Positions 7,635 to 17,240 of a DNA stretch of 64,000 nucleotides are shown here, piece after piece. The notes under the pieces were generated by a model. It did not search any database. It was not told the origin of the DNA and saw only the letters and a list, made by a program, of their open reading frames with translations. Each line of letters begins with the position of its first letter. The stretch's first letter is position 1. The position numbers and the translations under genes were made by a program. The stretch is taken from the NCBI RefSeq assembly GCF_013248975.1, contig NZ_JABRWH010000001.1, positions 1,598,501 to 1,662,500 of the forward strand. Direction: 5' to 3'. The stretch is from Neobacillus endophyticus. Lineage in GTDB: Bacteria; Bacillota; Bacilli; Bacillales; Cytobacillaceae.

Positions 7635-8102
7635 AAGGAAAACCTCCAGTCAATTTATAGCTATAAAAAAGGACATTTATTAAATTTTTACTGAATAAAA
7701 TAATCCTCACATGTATTTTCGCCCAATTAGTACAATATACAGTTTTTTAATGACTGTTTTCGCATTGTTTGTCGCTTTTCTCTTAAAAAACATTTAAGGG
7801 CCTTGATCAGTACTATATGCCTGTATCCGTTACATTTAAAAGCTATTGTGAATTTTCCGAAAATCTCTTTTCTAAATTTCATCTTTACATGGTTTAAGTA
7901 CACAATATTTCTAATTGTTATGGTGGTTAAAAAGGGTGCATCAAAAGATGTCTAATTTATTAAATTATTTAATTAAAGGGTGCAAAAGCTAAAGAACAGC
8001 TGCAATTATTACCTTTTTTGTAGTAACTAGGCGGGATAGTATAAGATATTCTATACTTTATTTGAAATAAACGGTAGTGTTTATTAAGGTGCATCAATAC
8101 TT
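7635..8102. other. gene-free AT-rich stretch
   Basis: No gene is supported. A GGTGCATCAA direct repeat occurs near 7938 and 8090, about 150 bp apart, and might mark an old small insertion. Nothing else stands out. Confidence 0.3.
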
Positions 8103-8411
8103 TTATTGTTGCCCTTGTAACTCCCAAGGAAATTTACCAGTTTTTTTATCCACTATTCTCATCACTTCATTAATCTCTTGCTTTGTTACATTTGCTATAT
8201 CAATTATTTCTTCATCACTTCTTTTCTTAACATACTTCATGTGACGAATAATTCGATACCGTTCCTGAATGGTGCCTTTATATAATGCATTCTTGTGTGT
8301 ATTTTCTAAGAATGGTTGTCACCGCTTTCTACAAGTCAGCTCTCCATCTTTTTTCAGTCCCATTGTGAATGTAAGTGAAATGACTAGAGAGAAAAACAAT
8401 ATTCTTTTCAT
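8103..8411 (-). pseudogene. small exported-protein gene broken by an in-frame TGA
   Basis: From ATG 8411 the minus strand encodes a signal-peptide-like start, MKRILFFSLVISLTFTMG. An in-frame TGA is codon 31 (8321-8319). The same frame then continues for 71 codons as a basic helical segment (ERYRIIRHMKYVKKRSDEE) ending TGKFPWELQGQQ. The conserved frame on both sides implies one gene of 102 codons with a single nonsense change. I do not recognise the family. Translation could restart at the Met at 8243 to give a 46-residue fragment. Confidence 0.5.
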
Positions 8412-8603
8412 TTGGAAATCACTTCACATTTATGGTAATCAGAAGATATGTAATAATGAATGCTATCCGTTATAATATTTGATGAGCCAAAAAGCTGAAT
8501 TTTTGAAATTAGACACCCCTATTTTTTGCTTCTTCTATTGTCATTTAATTTAATTCTAATTAGGACAGATATAATAAATTAAGTTTTGGTATATCTAAAC
8601 AAA

Positions 8604-8643
8604 AAATAAGAGTGCGATAATTGCTATTTTCGCACTCTTATTT
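8604..8643. terminator. bidirectional terminator hairpin
   Basis: AATAAGAGTGCGA pairs with TCGCACTCTTATT around a short loop, flanked by A-rich and T-rich sequence. On the minus strand it lies just beyond the lipase/membrane-protein operon, which ends at 8722, and probably terminates it. Confidence 0.7.
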
Positions 8644-8721
8644 AGAAACATTTTTACTCTCAAAGATTAAACAAAAAGCAGTATCAAATGTTGCTGTTGT
8701 TCAATTCAATAGAGGCTTCTT

Positions 8722-9270
8722 TTATATGCCCAAGATTTTAAGACTTTTTTTTTGTATATAAACCAAGATTTCCTTAGACCACAATTCTTGTTCCAAATAG
8801 TTTATCTTTTCATTAGGTAAATTAATATCTGCAGGAACATCGATGGTCACATTTCCACGAATTCTACGACCTTCAAAATAGATATTCATTTTATAGTTTA
8901 TATTTTTACGGTGTGAGTTTAATTCATCTATCCAAGCCAGAATGACACCTTCGATATCTTTTTTAAATCCTTTAAGTTGTCTTTCTTTTTGATTTATCTT
9001 TATAAACCGCATTAGAAAATAGCTAATTAAAGAAATTATAAAGATAATCTGAAGAAATTTAGAAATTGGGTCTCGATAACCAAGAATAAATGATAATACA
9101 CTGTAAGACAACATGTAACAAGGGACTATAAACTTTAAAATAAAATTTTTATTGATTACAGGTGTGTCGTCCTTTAAAAAGATTAGCATTTTGTTTAAGA
9201 CTTTATTTACTACAAATCCAACAAAAAAGGAAAAAATGACACATACAATATTTAATAATAAAATCATCAT
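8722..9270 (-). CDS. three-TM membrane protein paired with the LCAT-like lipase
   Basis: This 182-residue protein has three predicted membrane segments at about residues 3-25, 46-66 and 72-92. A soluble C-terminal part of about 90 residues follows (GFKKDIEGVILAWIDELNSH..., then GRRIRGNVTIDVPADINLP). It begins 30 bp after the lipase gene, so the two form an operon. I do not recognise a family. A membrane anchor, receptor or immunity partner for the lipase would fit the pairing; this is inference. The start ATG-ATG lies 12-15 bases after GGAGG, a slightly long spacing. Confidence 0.65.
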   Translation of the reverse strand: MMILLLNIVCVIFSFFVGFVVNKVLNKMLIFLKDDTPVINKNFILKFIVPCYMLSYSVLSFILGYRDPISKFLQIIFIISLISYFLMRFIKINQKERQLKGFKKDIEGVILAWIDELNSHRKNINYKMNIYFEGRRIRGNVTIDVPADINLPNEKINYLEQELWSKEILVYIQKKSLKILGI

Positions 9271-9300
9271 ATGCCCATCATTCCTCCTTTGCCATATTAT

Positions 9301-11829
9301 TTATAGGACTTTAAATTTAGCTTCCCTGTAAACCTTATTATTTATTATGATATGTATTGACCCTTCGTCCATATGCCTTGGAATTAAAGGAACACCAAAC
9401 ATACCTTCATACTCTAAATTGTCTTCTAAATAAGTTAAAGGGATAATCCGCTGGCTTTTATCTTTATAGATAATCTTTGCTTGAACGTCATCATTTTTTA
9501 TAAACCCTTTACTGGAGACCAACTTAAATGAAAAAGGCTTTAAGTTTTTGTCTGTTGAATAAAGTATTTCCTCCGTATGGTTAGTCCATAAAACGTCAAA
9601 TTCCTGATTATACAGGATAGTATATGATACCCCATCAGTTGATGCAACGTGGATACTACTAGTTTTCTTAGGAATCTCATTAGTATAATTTTTTATAAAT
9701 CGATTATTTTTTGTGAGCTTTTGTATTTTCTCTTCAGGCATAGAAAGTCCAGTGAGCAACTCTCTATATGTTTTGTACTTATTTGTGAATATATTCTCTT
9801 TTACATCCCTAAATGGAACCCTAAATGATTTAACTGGCCTTTCCTCATTACCAACTAAATCTTCGGAATAAAACTCTAAAACTGCTCCATTGTAATCAAT
9901 ATCAATACCAGTTTTATTGTATTCCAACCAAGTATCTTGACTAGAAAATTTGTAAAACGTCTTCTTTATTGCCCCTGAATCATCGGTAGCATTAAGAAAA
10001 ACTTGAAGTTGGTCTGGAAACAATACTGCTTCCACAGTTGTCACAGGTGGCTCATTGTCATAGATGAATGTTAACTTATATGGTTCTTCATCTATTTTTC
10101 CATATTTTGAAACACTATAGATAATTACCTCGTTAAGTCCCGGCTTCGGTATATAAACATATTCTAATGAATCAAGGGAGAATTTACTTCCGTTAGCAAT
10201 CACCCGTACTTCCAGAAACTCATGTTTCTTAATATTACTAAAAGATATATTAAACTTAATGGGCGATTGGATAATTATTTTATCATTTACTTCAACAACA
10301 TTACCATTTAGTAATTCATAATCAACATGTGTTATTGGTTTAATATTAATTCGATCTTTCTCTACACTTATGTCCCTTGGGGAAATAATGTCCCCTTCTG
10401 TGGGTTCAAGGGTAATTTCTCCAGAAGTATCTATATGTAAGGTAGAAGCTGATCCTTCCTTAACATTTAAAGCAGGAAAAACTGAAATATCCTTTACTTC
10501 ACCTTCCTTATATCTTTGAACTTCAATATTAGCTAAGCCTTCACCTTTTCCCTCAATTACAAAATCCAAATTACTTTGTTCCTGAGAAAAAATATAAGTA
10601 CTTTCCCCCAGTACTTTCACTTCTTCAAGGAGAAATTGATTTTCAGTAGTATCCTCAATACTAAAAAACCACTCAATTTGCTCTCGTAATTGTTCAAGGT
10701 CAGATGCTTCGCCACCAATAAACATATCATCTTTATAAATTGATACTTCAACTGGACAAGCAACCTTAATTACTGAACCATTAAAATCTTCTGTTTCAGA
10801 GTCACCAAATGACCCTAGTTCATCGATAAACTCTTCATTAGTAATTAAAGCGTGAACATATGATAAAACCTCTTCCTTTCTTACAATTCCTTTATGAGTC
10901 GCTTCTATGTACTTACATTCTGTATCGCTATCGTAAGGCTTTGCATATGTTACTGGAACTGTCATATCTCCTCCAGTCATTTTTAATATTTCTTTCTCTA
11001 AAACTTTTCCATCCTTATCTTTAACAGGCATTATTATATTTTTAGTTGTAGGCTTTTTTATTCCAATTATAGCGAAAGTTTTAATATCACTTGGCCACTT
11101 TTTTTCTAAGTCTTTATGTATTCCTTTAACGTCTACCTTTTTATAAATTTGTAATTGTTCTTCGGTTAATAGTGTTCTAAAAGTTTCATCTGGTTTTAAA
11201 ATTACTTTTTGATTTGGATCGAAGGCAAGTTCGGATTGCTGAATGTGCGAAATATGCGGTAACAAATGATATATTGATGGGACTTTTGTCACCACTTCTT
11301 TAAATGTCTTCGCAGAAGTCAATGGTAGCATTGCAAAAGGAAATGGTTCACCATAATACAGCTTCCACAAAGCATCAGGAGCTCCACGCCAAGGAGTTGC
11401 AATAGTAATAACTTTTTTTATTCGAGTTACTACTGAGTTTTTTCCTGTTCTTTCACACCAGTGTACAAACATTCTTGTTAACAATCCGCCCATACTGTGT
11501 GCAACAAAATGTATTTCTTCATTTTGATCATATTTTTCTATATTTTTTAATAATCTTTCAAAAATTTCTTCGTTATCAATACCGTGTCTCCAGTCGTAAG
11601 GGAAATTAATAAACTTTTCCCCAAACTTATTTTGGAAATATTCAACAAGTTCTTTATAAACTATTTTAAGTCTAAACGCCTTTAAAAGTGGTTGAGACTC
11701 TAAGATTTCGGGCGTATTATCTATACTTAATTCCCTAAAATCCCGATCCATCAGTACTGGCCATTTCTTTGTATCATTCTTTAATAACTTTGACCCCATA
11801 ATTCCCGGTACGAAAATCACTAATGCCAC
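9301..11829 (-). CDS. LCAT-like lipase/acyltransferase with C-terminal beta domains
   Basis: This is an 842-residue alpha/beta hydrolase of the lecithin:cholesterol acyltransferase type. It shows PGIMGS at residues 8-13 (oxyanion region), FPYDWRH at 76-82, the nucleophile Ser112 in AHSMGG, and Asp288 in GGDMTVPV (GDGTV-like). The probable triad is completed by His312 in EATHKG. Beyond about residue 350 come all-beta segments, including a PPVTTVEAVLFPDQLQVFLN...DDSGAIKKTFYKF stretch like OmpL47-type domains. There is no signal peptide, so it probably acts inside the cell on membrane lipids. A GTG start follows GAGAGGAAGGA. The partner is the membrane protein downstream. Immune effector, toxin or lipid remodelling are all possible. 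Confidence 0.8.
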   Translation of the reverse strand: MALVIFVPGIMGSKLLKNDTKKWPVLMDRDFRELSIDNTPEILESQPLLKAFRLKIVYKELVEYFQNKFGEKFINFPYDWRHGIDNEEIFERLLKNIEKYDQNEEIHFVAHSMGGLLTRMFVHWCERTGKNSVVTRIKKVITIATPWRGAPDALWKLYYGEPFPFAMLPLTSAKTFKEVVTKVPSIYHLLPHISHIQQSELAFDPNQKVILKPDETFRTLLTEEQLQIYKKVDVKGIHKDLEKKWPSDIKTFAIIGIKKPTTKNIIMPVKDKDGKVLEKEILKMTGGDMTVPVTYAKPYDSDTECKYIEATHKGIVRKEEVLSYVHALITNEEFIDELGSFGDSETEDFNGSVIKVACPVEVSIYKDDMFIGGEASDLEQLREQIEWFFSIEDTTENQFLLEEVKVLGESTYIFSQEQSNLDFVIEGKGEGLANIEVQRYKEGEVKDISVFPALNVKEGSASTLHIDTSGEITLEPTEGDIISPRDISVEKDRINIKPITHVDYELLNGNVVEVNDKIIIQSPIKFNISFSNIKKHEFLEVRVIANGSKFSLDSLEYVYIPKPGLNEVIIYSVSKYGKIDEEPYKLTFIYDNEPPVTTVEAVLFPDQLQVFLNATDDSGAIKKTFYKFSSQDTWLEYNKTGIDIDYNGAVLEFYSEDLVGNEERPVKSFRVPFRDVKENIFTNKYKTYRELLTGLSMPEEKIQKLTKNNRFIKNYTNEIPKKTSSIHVASTDGVSYTILYNQEFDVLWTNHTEEILYSTDKNLKPFSFKLVSSKGFIKNDDVQAKIIYKDKSQRIIPLTYLEDNLEYEGMFGVPLIPRHMDEGSIHIIINNKVYREAKFKVL

Positions 11830-12292
11830 GCTGTATTCCTTCCTCTCAAAAGCCTAATAGCTATTCCTATTACCAAAATCATACATCAGTTGGGTCTAGA
11901 TTTCTATGAATTTTCCAACTAGTTTTGACAATTGTTTGATTCACTTAAAGAAATAATAAGTTATTCATCCTTTTTCTTATTTATATTAGGGAAAATAAGA
12001 AGGATTTCTACGTACAGATATTAAAGTAAATTTATAGATTCTTAATATTCTAAAAAAAGAGAGTTCAATAATGGTAATTTCCTCTCTATCAAAAGACAAA
12101 CAAGGACTCCTTTTAATCTCTAATTTTTGTATATAGGATAATTTTAATAATTTTGACATTTACCTACAATTTTTCAGAAATAAGGAATTTAAAATCTACG
12201 TTAGAAGCATAGGGCTTTTTTATTTGCTTCTATTTTCCGTTTCTCTTTTCTTATAATGCAAAATAACCTTTTTATATTTACATTATTAACCA
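11830..12292. other. intergenic region upstream of the lipase operon
   Basis: This AT-rich stretch should hold the promoter of the lipase operon and the end of the nuclease transcript. A weak GAAGCA/TGCTTC hairpin with T-runs lies at about 12203-12235, and a GAGAG...CTCTC hairpin near 12058-12090. I see no gene. Confidence 0.35.
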
Positions 12293-13264
12293 TTAATATT
12301 CCCTATAAGTAACTTCATAAGCTTTGGCACTTAAATCCTTTACTAAATCCATATGTACTAAGCCCTCAACGATATGTTCAAGAGGTATCCACACTTCATG
12401 AGTAGCTTGATACCCTTTTATTCCCTCTTTCTTCCCACGAACTATATCTATATTGTATTGGGAACGAACATCATGAGCGAAATTTTGTTTTTTAGTTCCA
12501 AAGGTTAGCATTAAGATGTATTCGTTACCTTTCACATGTAATTTAGCAAAACGCTTCTGTTTACGATTTTCATCTCTGTTATAACTTATTCCATTGTCCC
12601 TCGTCTTCTGTACGTACACTTTATGACCAATAGACCCATTTAATAATAAGTCATCTATTTTGCGAGCAATATCATAATAAGCATGAAATTGAATAAACCA
12701 AAATTCACGATTTCTTTCATTAAATCCTAAATCATAAACCAAACAAAACTGTTCAAACTGATTTAAAAACAATTGAGTTAATTTATCGTTGGCATTTATG
12801 TTTAGTCCTTTAAAGAAAGCTCTAATATCATCCCAAGTTTTGTAGATTTCTCTTGGTTTATTTCCGCCAAATAAAGAACAATGCCTATTAATCTGATCTC
12901 TACTCAGCCGGCCTTCACCAACTTTAGTTTCAATAACTATGTTGATTGGTTTATCTAAACCTTTAGTATATATCCCTCCATCTGGAATACTTGTTAGTTT
13001 TTCACTAAAGTCTTCAACAACCTGTGTATTTTCTGCAATACATAACAAATAATTGAAAGCTGCTTTATTATCTAAATCCCTTCCTTCTAGTACACCTTGC
13101 AACGTATACGCAAATTCATTTGTATTAATCTCTTTTTCACATAAATACTCTAGAAATAGTTTAGTGCACAAAGGATCAATATACTCCAAAACATTCAACA
13201 ATGACTTCGTAGCTTGATTCTCTCTTTGAGAGAACGGATAGAAAAGATTTTGATATGGTTTCAT
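12293..13264 (-). CDS. PD-(D/E)XK-type nuclease, probable defence or island gene
   Basis: This 323-residue soluble protein carries a motif series typical of the restriction-endonuclease-like fold: PDGGIYTKG (Asp), then INIVIETKVGEG (E-x-K on a strand) and RDQINRHCSLFG (Gln/Arg helix), at about residues 92-132. The N-terminal helical part and the C-terminal beta-rich half (IGHKVYVQ, YILMLTFG, GYQATHEVWIPLEHI) match no family that I can name. Such stand-alone PD-(D/E)XK proteins are common in defence islands. It is monocistronic, 460 bp upstream of the lipase operon and on the same strand. The nuclease call rests on motif order. Confidence 0.6.
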   Translation of the reverse strand: MKPYQNLFYPFSQRENQATKSLLNVLEYIDPLCTKLFLEYLCEKEINTNEFAYTLQGVLEGRDLDNKAAFNYLLCIAENTQVVEDFSEKLTSIPDGGIYTKGLDKPINIVIETKVGEGRLSRDQINRHCSLFGGNKPREIYKTWDDIRAFFKGLNINANDKLTQLFLNQFEQFCLVYDLGFNERNREFWFIQFHAYYDIARKIDDLLLNGSIGHKVYVQKTRDNGISYNRDENRKQKRFAKLHVKGNEYILMLTFGTKKQNFAHDVRSQYNIDIVRGKKEGIKGYQATHEVWIPLEHIVEGLVHMDLVKDLSAKAYEVTYREY

Positions 13265-13657
13265 CTCTCAACACTCCTAAAACTCTACATTATCCTAATA
13301 TAATTCCATTTATAATAATTATCTATATTTTAACAGTGGCAGAAATAACTATTAAAATCTCTCAAATTGTTATCTCGGTTTGTTCTATCTTAAATAATAT
13401 TTGCTATATGTGAAACGAAGCTTTATTTAACTCTCTTGTATAACTTAACATTCTATTAATAGCTATCCTTATCCTTCCTTTGGTAATAATAGATGCCCTA
13501 TCTCTAACTACAGGAATGCGTCCGACTGCGGAAAAACGTTTCAATGGCCCTAATTTGATTATATCTTTATTCTAATATGAACTTCTGTGTATTTTCTGAA
13601 AATTAAAACTTATATTTTTTCTAATAAACTCTTAAATTATTAAAATTTGAAGGTACT
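13265..13657. other. intergenic region upstream of the recombinase operon
   Basis: This region lies between divergently transcribed genes, so it should hold both promoters. It is AT-rich, and I see no clear operator or repeat. Confidence 0.35.
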
Positions 13658-13900
13658 ATGTATTGCAACCAGATACTAGCCGGCAAACATTTGGATTTTA
13701 TGTTACGAGGACGATTCAAAGTGAAAAAGGAAAATTCAACTGACTATAATGCACATTATGCTTCAATTCTTTCATTAGAAAAAGAGCAGGGGAAAATTAA
13801 TGCTTCAGACTTCTTAGATTATTTTTCAGAGTTAATTATTAAACATTCGAAAACCCTTGAAATAAAAATATTAAATGAAAGAGCTATAACTAATGAGTAA
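13658..13900 (+). CDS. small protein heading the serine-recombinase operon
   Basis: This 80-residue protein, ATG with GAAGG just upstream, has a basic middle (MLRGRFKVKKEN) and a helical C-terminal half (ILSLEKEQGKINASDFLDYFSELIIKHSKTLEIKIL). It overlaps the start of the first large serine recombinase by 8 bases, so the two are translationally coupled. I recognise no family. Small proteins coupled to serine integrases can be directionality factors or accessory DNA-binding subunits, but sequence alone does not show this. Confidence 0.6.
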   Translation: MYCNQILAGKHLDFMLRGRFKVKKENSTDYNAHYASILSLEKEQGKINASDFLDYFSELIIKHSKTLEIKILNERAITNE

Positions 13901-15410
13901 TAATAAAAAAACGAAAAGTAAAAATAGTAAAAAAAGAAAAAGAGCCTATGGATATGTAAGAAAAAGTCCAAACAATTATGTTGAAAATACATCAATCGAA
14001 AAACAAATTGAAGAAATAGAAAAATACTGTGAGTTGAATGATATTGAGTTAATCGAGATTTATACTGATGATCTTGTATCAGCAAAATCTTTTGAAGGTA
14101 GAGATGGCTTTAAAGAAATGTACAATAATGTACTCAGATCGGTAGATGATGTAGACTACATTGTTGTTTTTAAACAAGATCGAATCTCCCGTGATACCTT
14201 AGACACTTTATTTATTATGAAACGACTTAACTCCATTGGTAAACACCTTATATCAATTGTAGACAATGTTAATACTGAGGATCCTACTGCCAAAATTCTT
14301 GTACATGTATTAGCCTTAGTAGCCGAGCTTGAACGGGAATTCATTAATATTAGAACTTTTTCAGGTATGGAAAAAAGAGCTGATGAAGGTCACTTTTTGG
14401 GTGGGAAGGTCTTTGGTTATAAAACACATAATAAAGAATTGGTTATTGTGCCTGAAGAAGCTAAGATAGTGAAATATATTTTTGAAAAATATGCAATTGA
14501 GTTGTGGGGCTATAAAAAGATTGCTTCTACACTTAACCTTCAGGGGTTTCGGACAAAAAACAATAAGTATTGGACAATCAATGCTGTTAAAACAATTTTA
14601 GAAAACAAACTTTACATTGGTTATACTAAGTGGAAAGGAAAATATCAAAAGGGTATCCATACATCAATTATTGAAAATACTCTTTGGGAAAAAACTCAAG
14701 AGGTAATGAAAGCTAGAAGTTATACTCAACAAAAAATTCATCCGGGATCCTATCCTCTATCCGGATTATTAAAATGTCCTGAATGTGGTTCCCCTATGGT
14801 ACAAGGTAATAGCAGCAGTAAATATAAGTATTATCAATGTTGTAAAAACAAGAATAGTGGTGCAGTAGCTTGTTCCTCTAACCTTGTAAAAAAAGAATAT
14901 GCAGAGGCAACTGTTTTAAATGAAGTAACTGTTTATTTGAAGGATATCAATCTCTTTCAATATTTGGAATCTGCAACTAATTCATTTTTGTCAATGGAAC
15001 TTGAACCTTTACAGAAAGAAGCAGATAAAATAGAAAAACAAATAAAACACATTAAAGAAAAGATGCTTACGGTTATTGATCTAATGGACGATTCTTCCCT
15101 CTCCCTAGACGAAGAACTATTAAAAAATAAACTCTTTTCTCATCAAGAAGATTTAAATGAAAGGAATATGCAACTAGAAGAAATAAAAAGACAAATAAGG
15201 TTTAAAGAAGATCATGCATCTTGCGATATAATTAATTTCTGTGCAGTAAATTTTCTTGATTTTTATGAAACAATTACAGATGCAGAAAAAAAATCACTTT
15301 TAAATTATTTAATTAAAGAGATTGATGTTTATAAAGGAGATACAACTAAAGATCGCCAGATTAAAAGTATAACTTACAACTTTAGCCCTGATGACTTATC
15401 ATTGGTTTAG
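13893..15410 (+). CDS. large serine recombinase 1
   Basis: This 505-residue site-specific recombinase has a basic N-terminal extension and then the catalytic resolvase domain: AYGYVRKSPNN with nucleophile near Ser25, FKQDRISRDTLDT around residue 93, and ALVAELEREF. The Recombinase domain follows (about 165-270). A zinc ribbon with CPECG near 291 and a Cys pair in YYQCCKNKN...ACSSN comes next, then a coiled-coil segment (about 370-440). This is the full LSR layout that integrates or excises DNA without host factors. It is the first of two tandem LSRs next to rlmH, like the CcrA-CcrB pair of SCC elements. Identity with CcrA is not claimed. Confidence 0.92.
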   Translation: MSNNKKTKSKNSKKRKRAYGYVRKSPNNYVENTSIEKQIEEIEKYCELNDIELIEIYTDDLVSAKSFEGRDGFKEMYNNVLRSVDDVDYIVVFKQDRISRDTLDTLFIMKRLNSIGKHLISIVDNVNTEDPTAKILVHVLALVAELEREFINIRTFSGMEKRADEGHFLGGKVFGYKTHNKELVIVPEEAKIVKYIFEKYAIELWGYKKIASTLNLQGFRTKNNKYWTINAVKTILENKLYIGYTKWKGKYQKGIHTSIIENTLWEKTQEVMKARSYTQQKIHPGSYPLSGLLKCPECGSPMVQGNSSSKYKYYQCCKNKNSGAVACSSNLVKKEYAEATVLNEVTVYLKDINLFQYLESATNSFLSMELEPLQKEADKIEKQIKHIKEKMLTVIDLMDDSSLSLDEELLKNKLFSHQEDLNERNMQLEEIKRQIRFKEDHASCDIINFCAVNFLDFYETITDAEKKSLLNYLIKEIDVYKGDTTKDRQIKSITYNFSPDDLSLV

Positions 15411-15446
15411 GAGAAAGGCAAACTGTCCTTTCTCCTTTTTTATTTT
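15410..15446 (+). terminator. intrinsic terminator between the two recombinases
   Basis: GGAGAAAGG pairs with CCTTTCTCC around an 8-base loop and is followed by TTTTTT. It overlaps the last base of the first recombinase stop codon. The second recombinase has its own strong ribosome site (AAAGGAGG), so it is probably expressed separately or by read-through. Confidence 0.85.
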
Positions 15447-15479
15447 CCATTGTATGATTAATTCAAAGGAGGTAATCAT

Positions 15480-17240
15480 ATGGAGATAAAGAAAGTTGCT
15501 ATTTATGCTCGCGTTAGTACTGAAGAACAGGCTACAGAGGGATATAGTATAACAGCACAACTGCAGACGCTCCGGCAGTATGCTACATTGTATAACTGGG
15601 AAATAGCTGAAGAATATATAGACGAAGGGATAAGCGGAAAATCAATTAAAGGTCGCCCTGCTATGCAAAGACTTGTAGTAGATGTTGAAAATGACAAATT
15701 TCAAGCAGTCCTTGTATGGAAAATCTCACGTTTATCGCGAAATATGTTGGACACTCTTACTCTGTTAGATAAATTTGAGGATTATGGAGTAAAGTTTATC
15801 TCTTACTCGGAGAACTTTGATACTGGTAGTCCAATAGGACGTCTAGTAGTTCAGCTTATGGCCTCTATTGCAGAAATGGAACGAAATACGCTATCAGAAA
15901 ACGTAAAGCTTGGTATGAAACAAAGGGCTTTAGAAGGCTCTTGGAATGGCGGTATATTATTCGGATATGACTCAGTAGAAAAGGAACTAGTAATAAACAA
16001 AGATGAGTCCGAAGTAGTAAAACTGATTTTCACTCTGTACTCACAAGGACATGGTTTAAGAGCGATTACCAATCAACTTAATAAAGAAGGCTATCGAACC
16101 AAGCGTGACAGCCATTTCTCTATCAACGGAGTTGCTACTATCTTAGATAACCCAGTCTATAACGGTAAGATTAGTTGGTTAAAAGTTGAAAATTGGGATA
16201 AAAAGCGTAGAAGAGGTAGAAATGAAAATCCTATTCTGGTGCAAGGACAGCATCAAGCGATAATCAATGACGAACTTTGGAGCCTTGTCCAATCCAAAAG
16301 AAAGAGTAAATCGTTTAAGCAGAGACAATCTAACGAACCATTTTTATTGAGTAGTATTTTGCGATGTCCTGATTGTGGGCAAGGTATGGTTCCGTCAATT
16401 ACTACTTATACCTTGAGTGACGGGACCAAAAGAAAGCACCGGTATTACGTTTGTAGTGATTTTCATAACAAAGGTTCTGCAGCCTGTAGAGCGAATTCCG
16501 TTAAAGCATATGATTCCGAAAATGATCTAATAGAACGCATAAATTGTTTTCTATCTGATAAGCAAAAATTTCAGGAAGTCCTTTGCTCACTAACCAAAAA
16601 CTCAATTGAATCCTTAATAAATATAAAAAAGGATTTGGCAGATATTGATTTAAAATTAAAAGAAGTACTTGAACGTCAGAATAAATATTTAGAAGCTTTT
16701 GAGCAAAATCTATTTCCAGTTTCCATTCTACAAGAACGTTTACAGCAAGTAACTTCTGAAAAAAATGCACTCGAACAAACAAAGAACAACTTGATATTAG
16801 AAATAAGTAAATCCGATACAAAAGTTATTCCACCTGAATTGGTTCGGAATCTATTAGAAAAATTTTTAGAAGTGTACAGATCTTCAAGTAGAGAGAAACA
16901 AAAGCAACTGCTCCAACTCTTAGTTAAGAGAGTTACGATAGGACGATCAACTGATCGTCAGCGTCATATTGACAAAGTGGAACTTGAATTTGATTTTATG
17001 GAAGTTAACATTTCCAAAACATTTACACTTATTCACACATTATATTTAGATACAGAAAAAGAAGGCAATTTCTCACCTTCCATTCCTGCTTATAACAGTA
17101 AATATCCACCTTATCTACAACTTTTTTTGCCTCTATTTGTGGTACGGTTCACCTCGATTAATCCGAAACGCCCGATAAATTTGCTCCACCAAGATCAGCC
17201 TCATCAGTTGATGGGGGAAGGTCATCTTGGAGAAGGATAA
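15480..17240 (+). CDS. large serine recombinase 2, reading antisense into rlmH
   Basis: This 586-residue LSR has the catalytic YARVSTEEQ with Ser13 and [11 protein letters not shown] as in CcrB/TndX-type proteins, [14 protein letters not shown] near residue 82, and [10 protein letters not shown]. The Recombinase domain and a zinc ribbon (CPDCGQGM near 296, [18 protein letters not shown]) follow, then a coiled coil at about 380-445. It starts at ATG with AAAGGAGG 6-7 bases upstream. Residues from about 552 on are encoded by the antisense strand of rlmH, so the present C-terminus was created or replaced by the integration junction. The excised element would encode a different tail. It is the best candidate for the integrase of the adjacent island. 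Confidence 0.92.
   Translation: MEIKKVAIYARVSTEEQATEGYSITAQLQTLRQYATLYNWEIAEEYIDEGISGKSIKGRPAMQRLVVDVENDKFQAVLVWKISRLSRNMLDTLTLLDKFEDYGVKFISYSENFDTGSPIGRLVVQLMASIAEMERNTLSENVKLGMKQRALEGSWNGGILFGYDSVEKELVINKDESEVVKLIFTLYSQGHGLRAITNQLNKEGYRTKRDSHFSINGVATILDNPVYNGKISWLKVENWDKKRRRGRNENPILVQGQHQAIINDELWSLVQSKRKSKSFKQRQSNEPFLLSSILRCPDCGQGMVPSITTYTLSDGTKRKHRYYVCSDFHNKGSAACRANSVKAYDSENDLIERINCFLSDKQKFQEVLCSLTKNSIESLINIKKDLADIDLKLKEVLERQNKYLEAFEQNLFPVSILQERLQQVTSEKNALEQTKNNLILEISKSDTKVIPPELVRNLLEKFLEVYRSSSREKQKQLLQLLVKRVTIGRSTDRQRHIDKVELEFDFMEVNISKTFTLIHTLYLDTEKEGNFSPSIPAYNSKYPPYLQLFLPLFVVRFTSINPKRPINLLHQDQPHQLMGEGHLGEG
17120..17150. other. candidate attachment junction at the rlmH 3' end
   Basis: The rlmH gene ends with codons for EPYHK and a TAG (minus-strand GAACCGTACCACAAATAG). 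This is the same gene end used by SCC elements in staphylococci, where the tail is similar (YHK). Accessory DNA starts immediately beyond it while rlmH stays intact. No matching second copy was found in 1-17,000; the closest, ATTGTGATAC at 3546, differs and may be chance. Confidence 0.5.

Noticed and set aside
8269..8475. 68-codon plus-strand frame
   Set aside because: Antisense to the stop-interrupted exported-protein gene, whose signal peptide is convincing.
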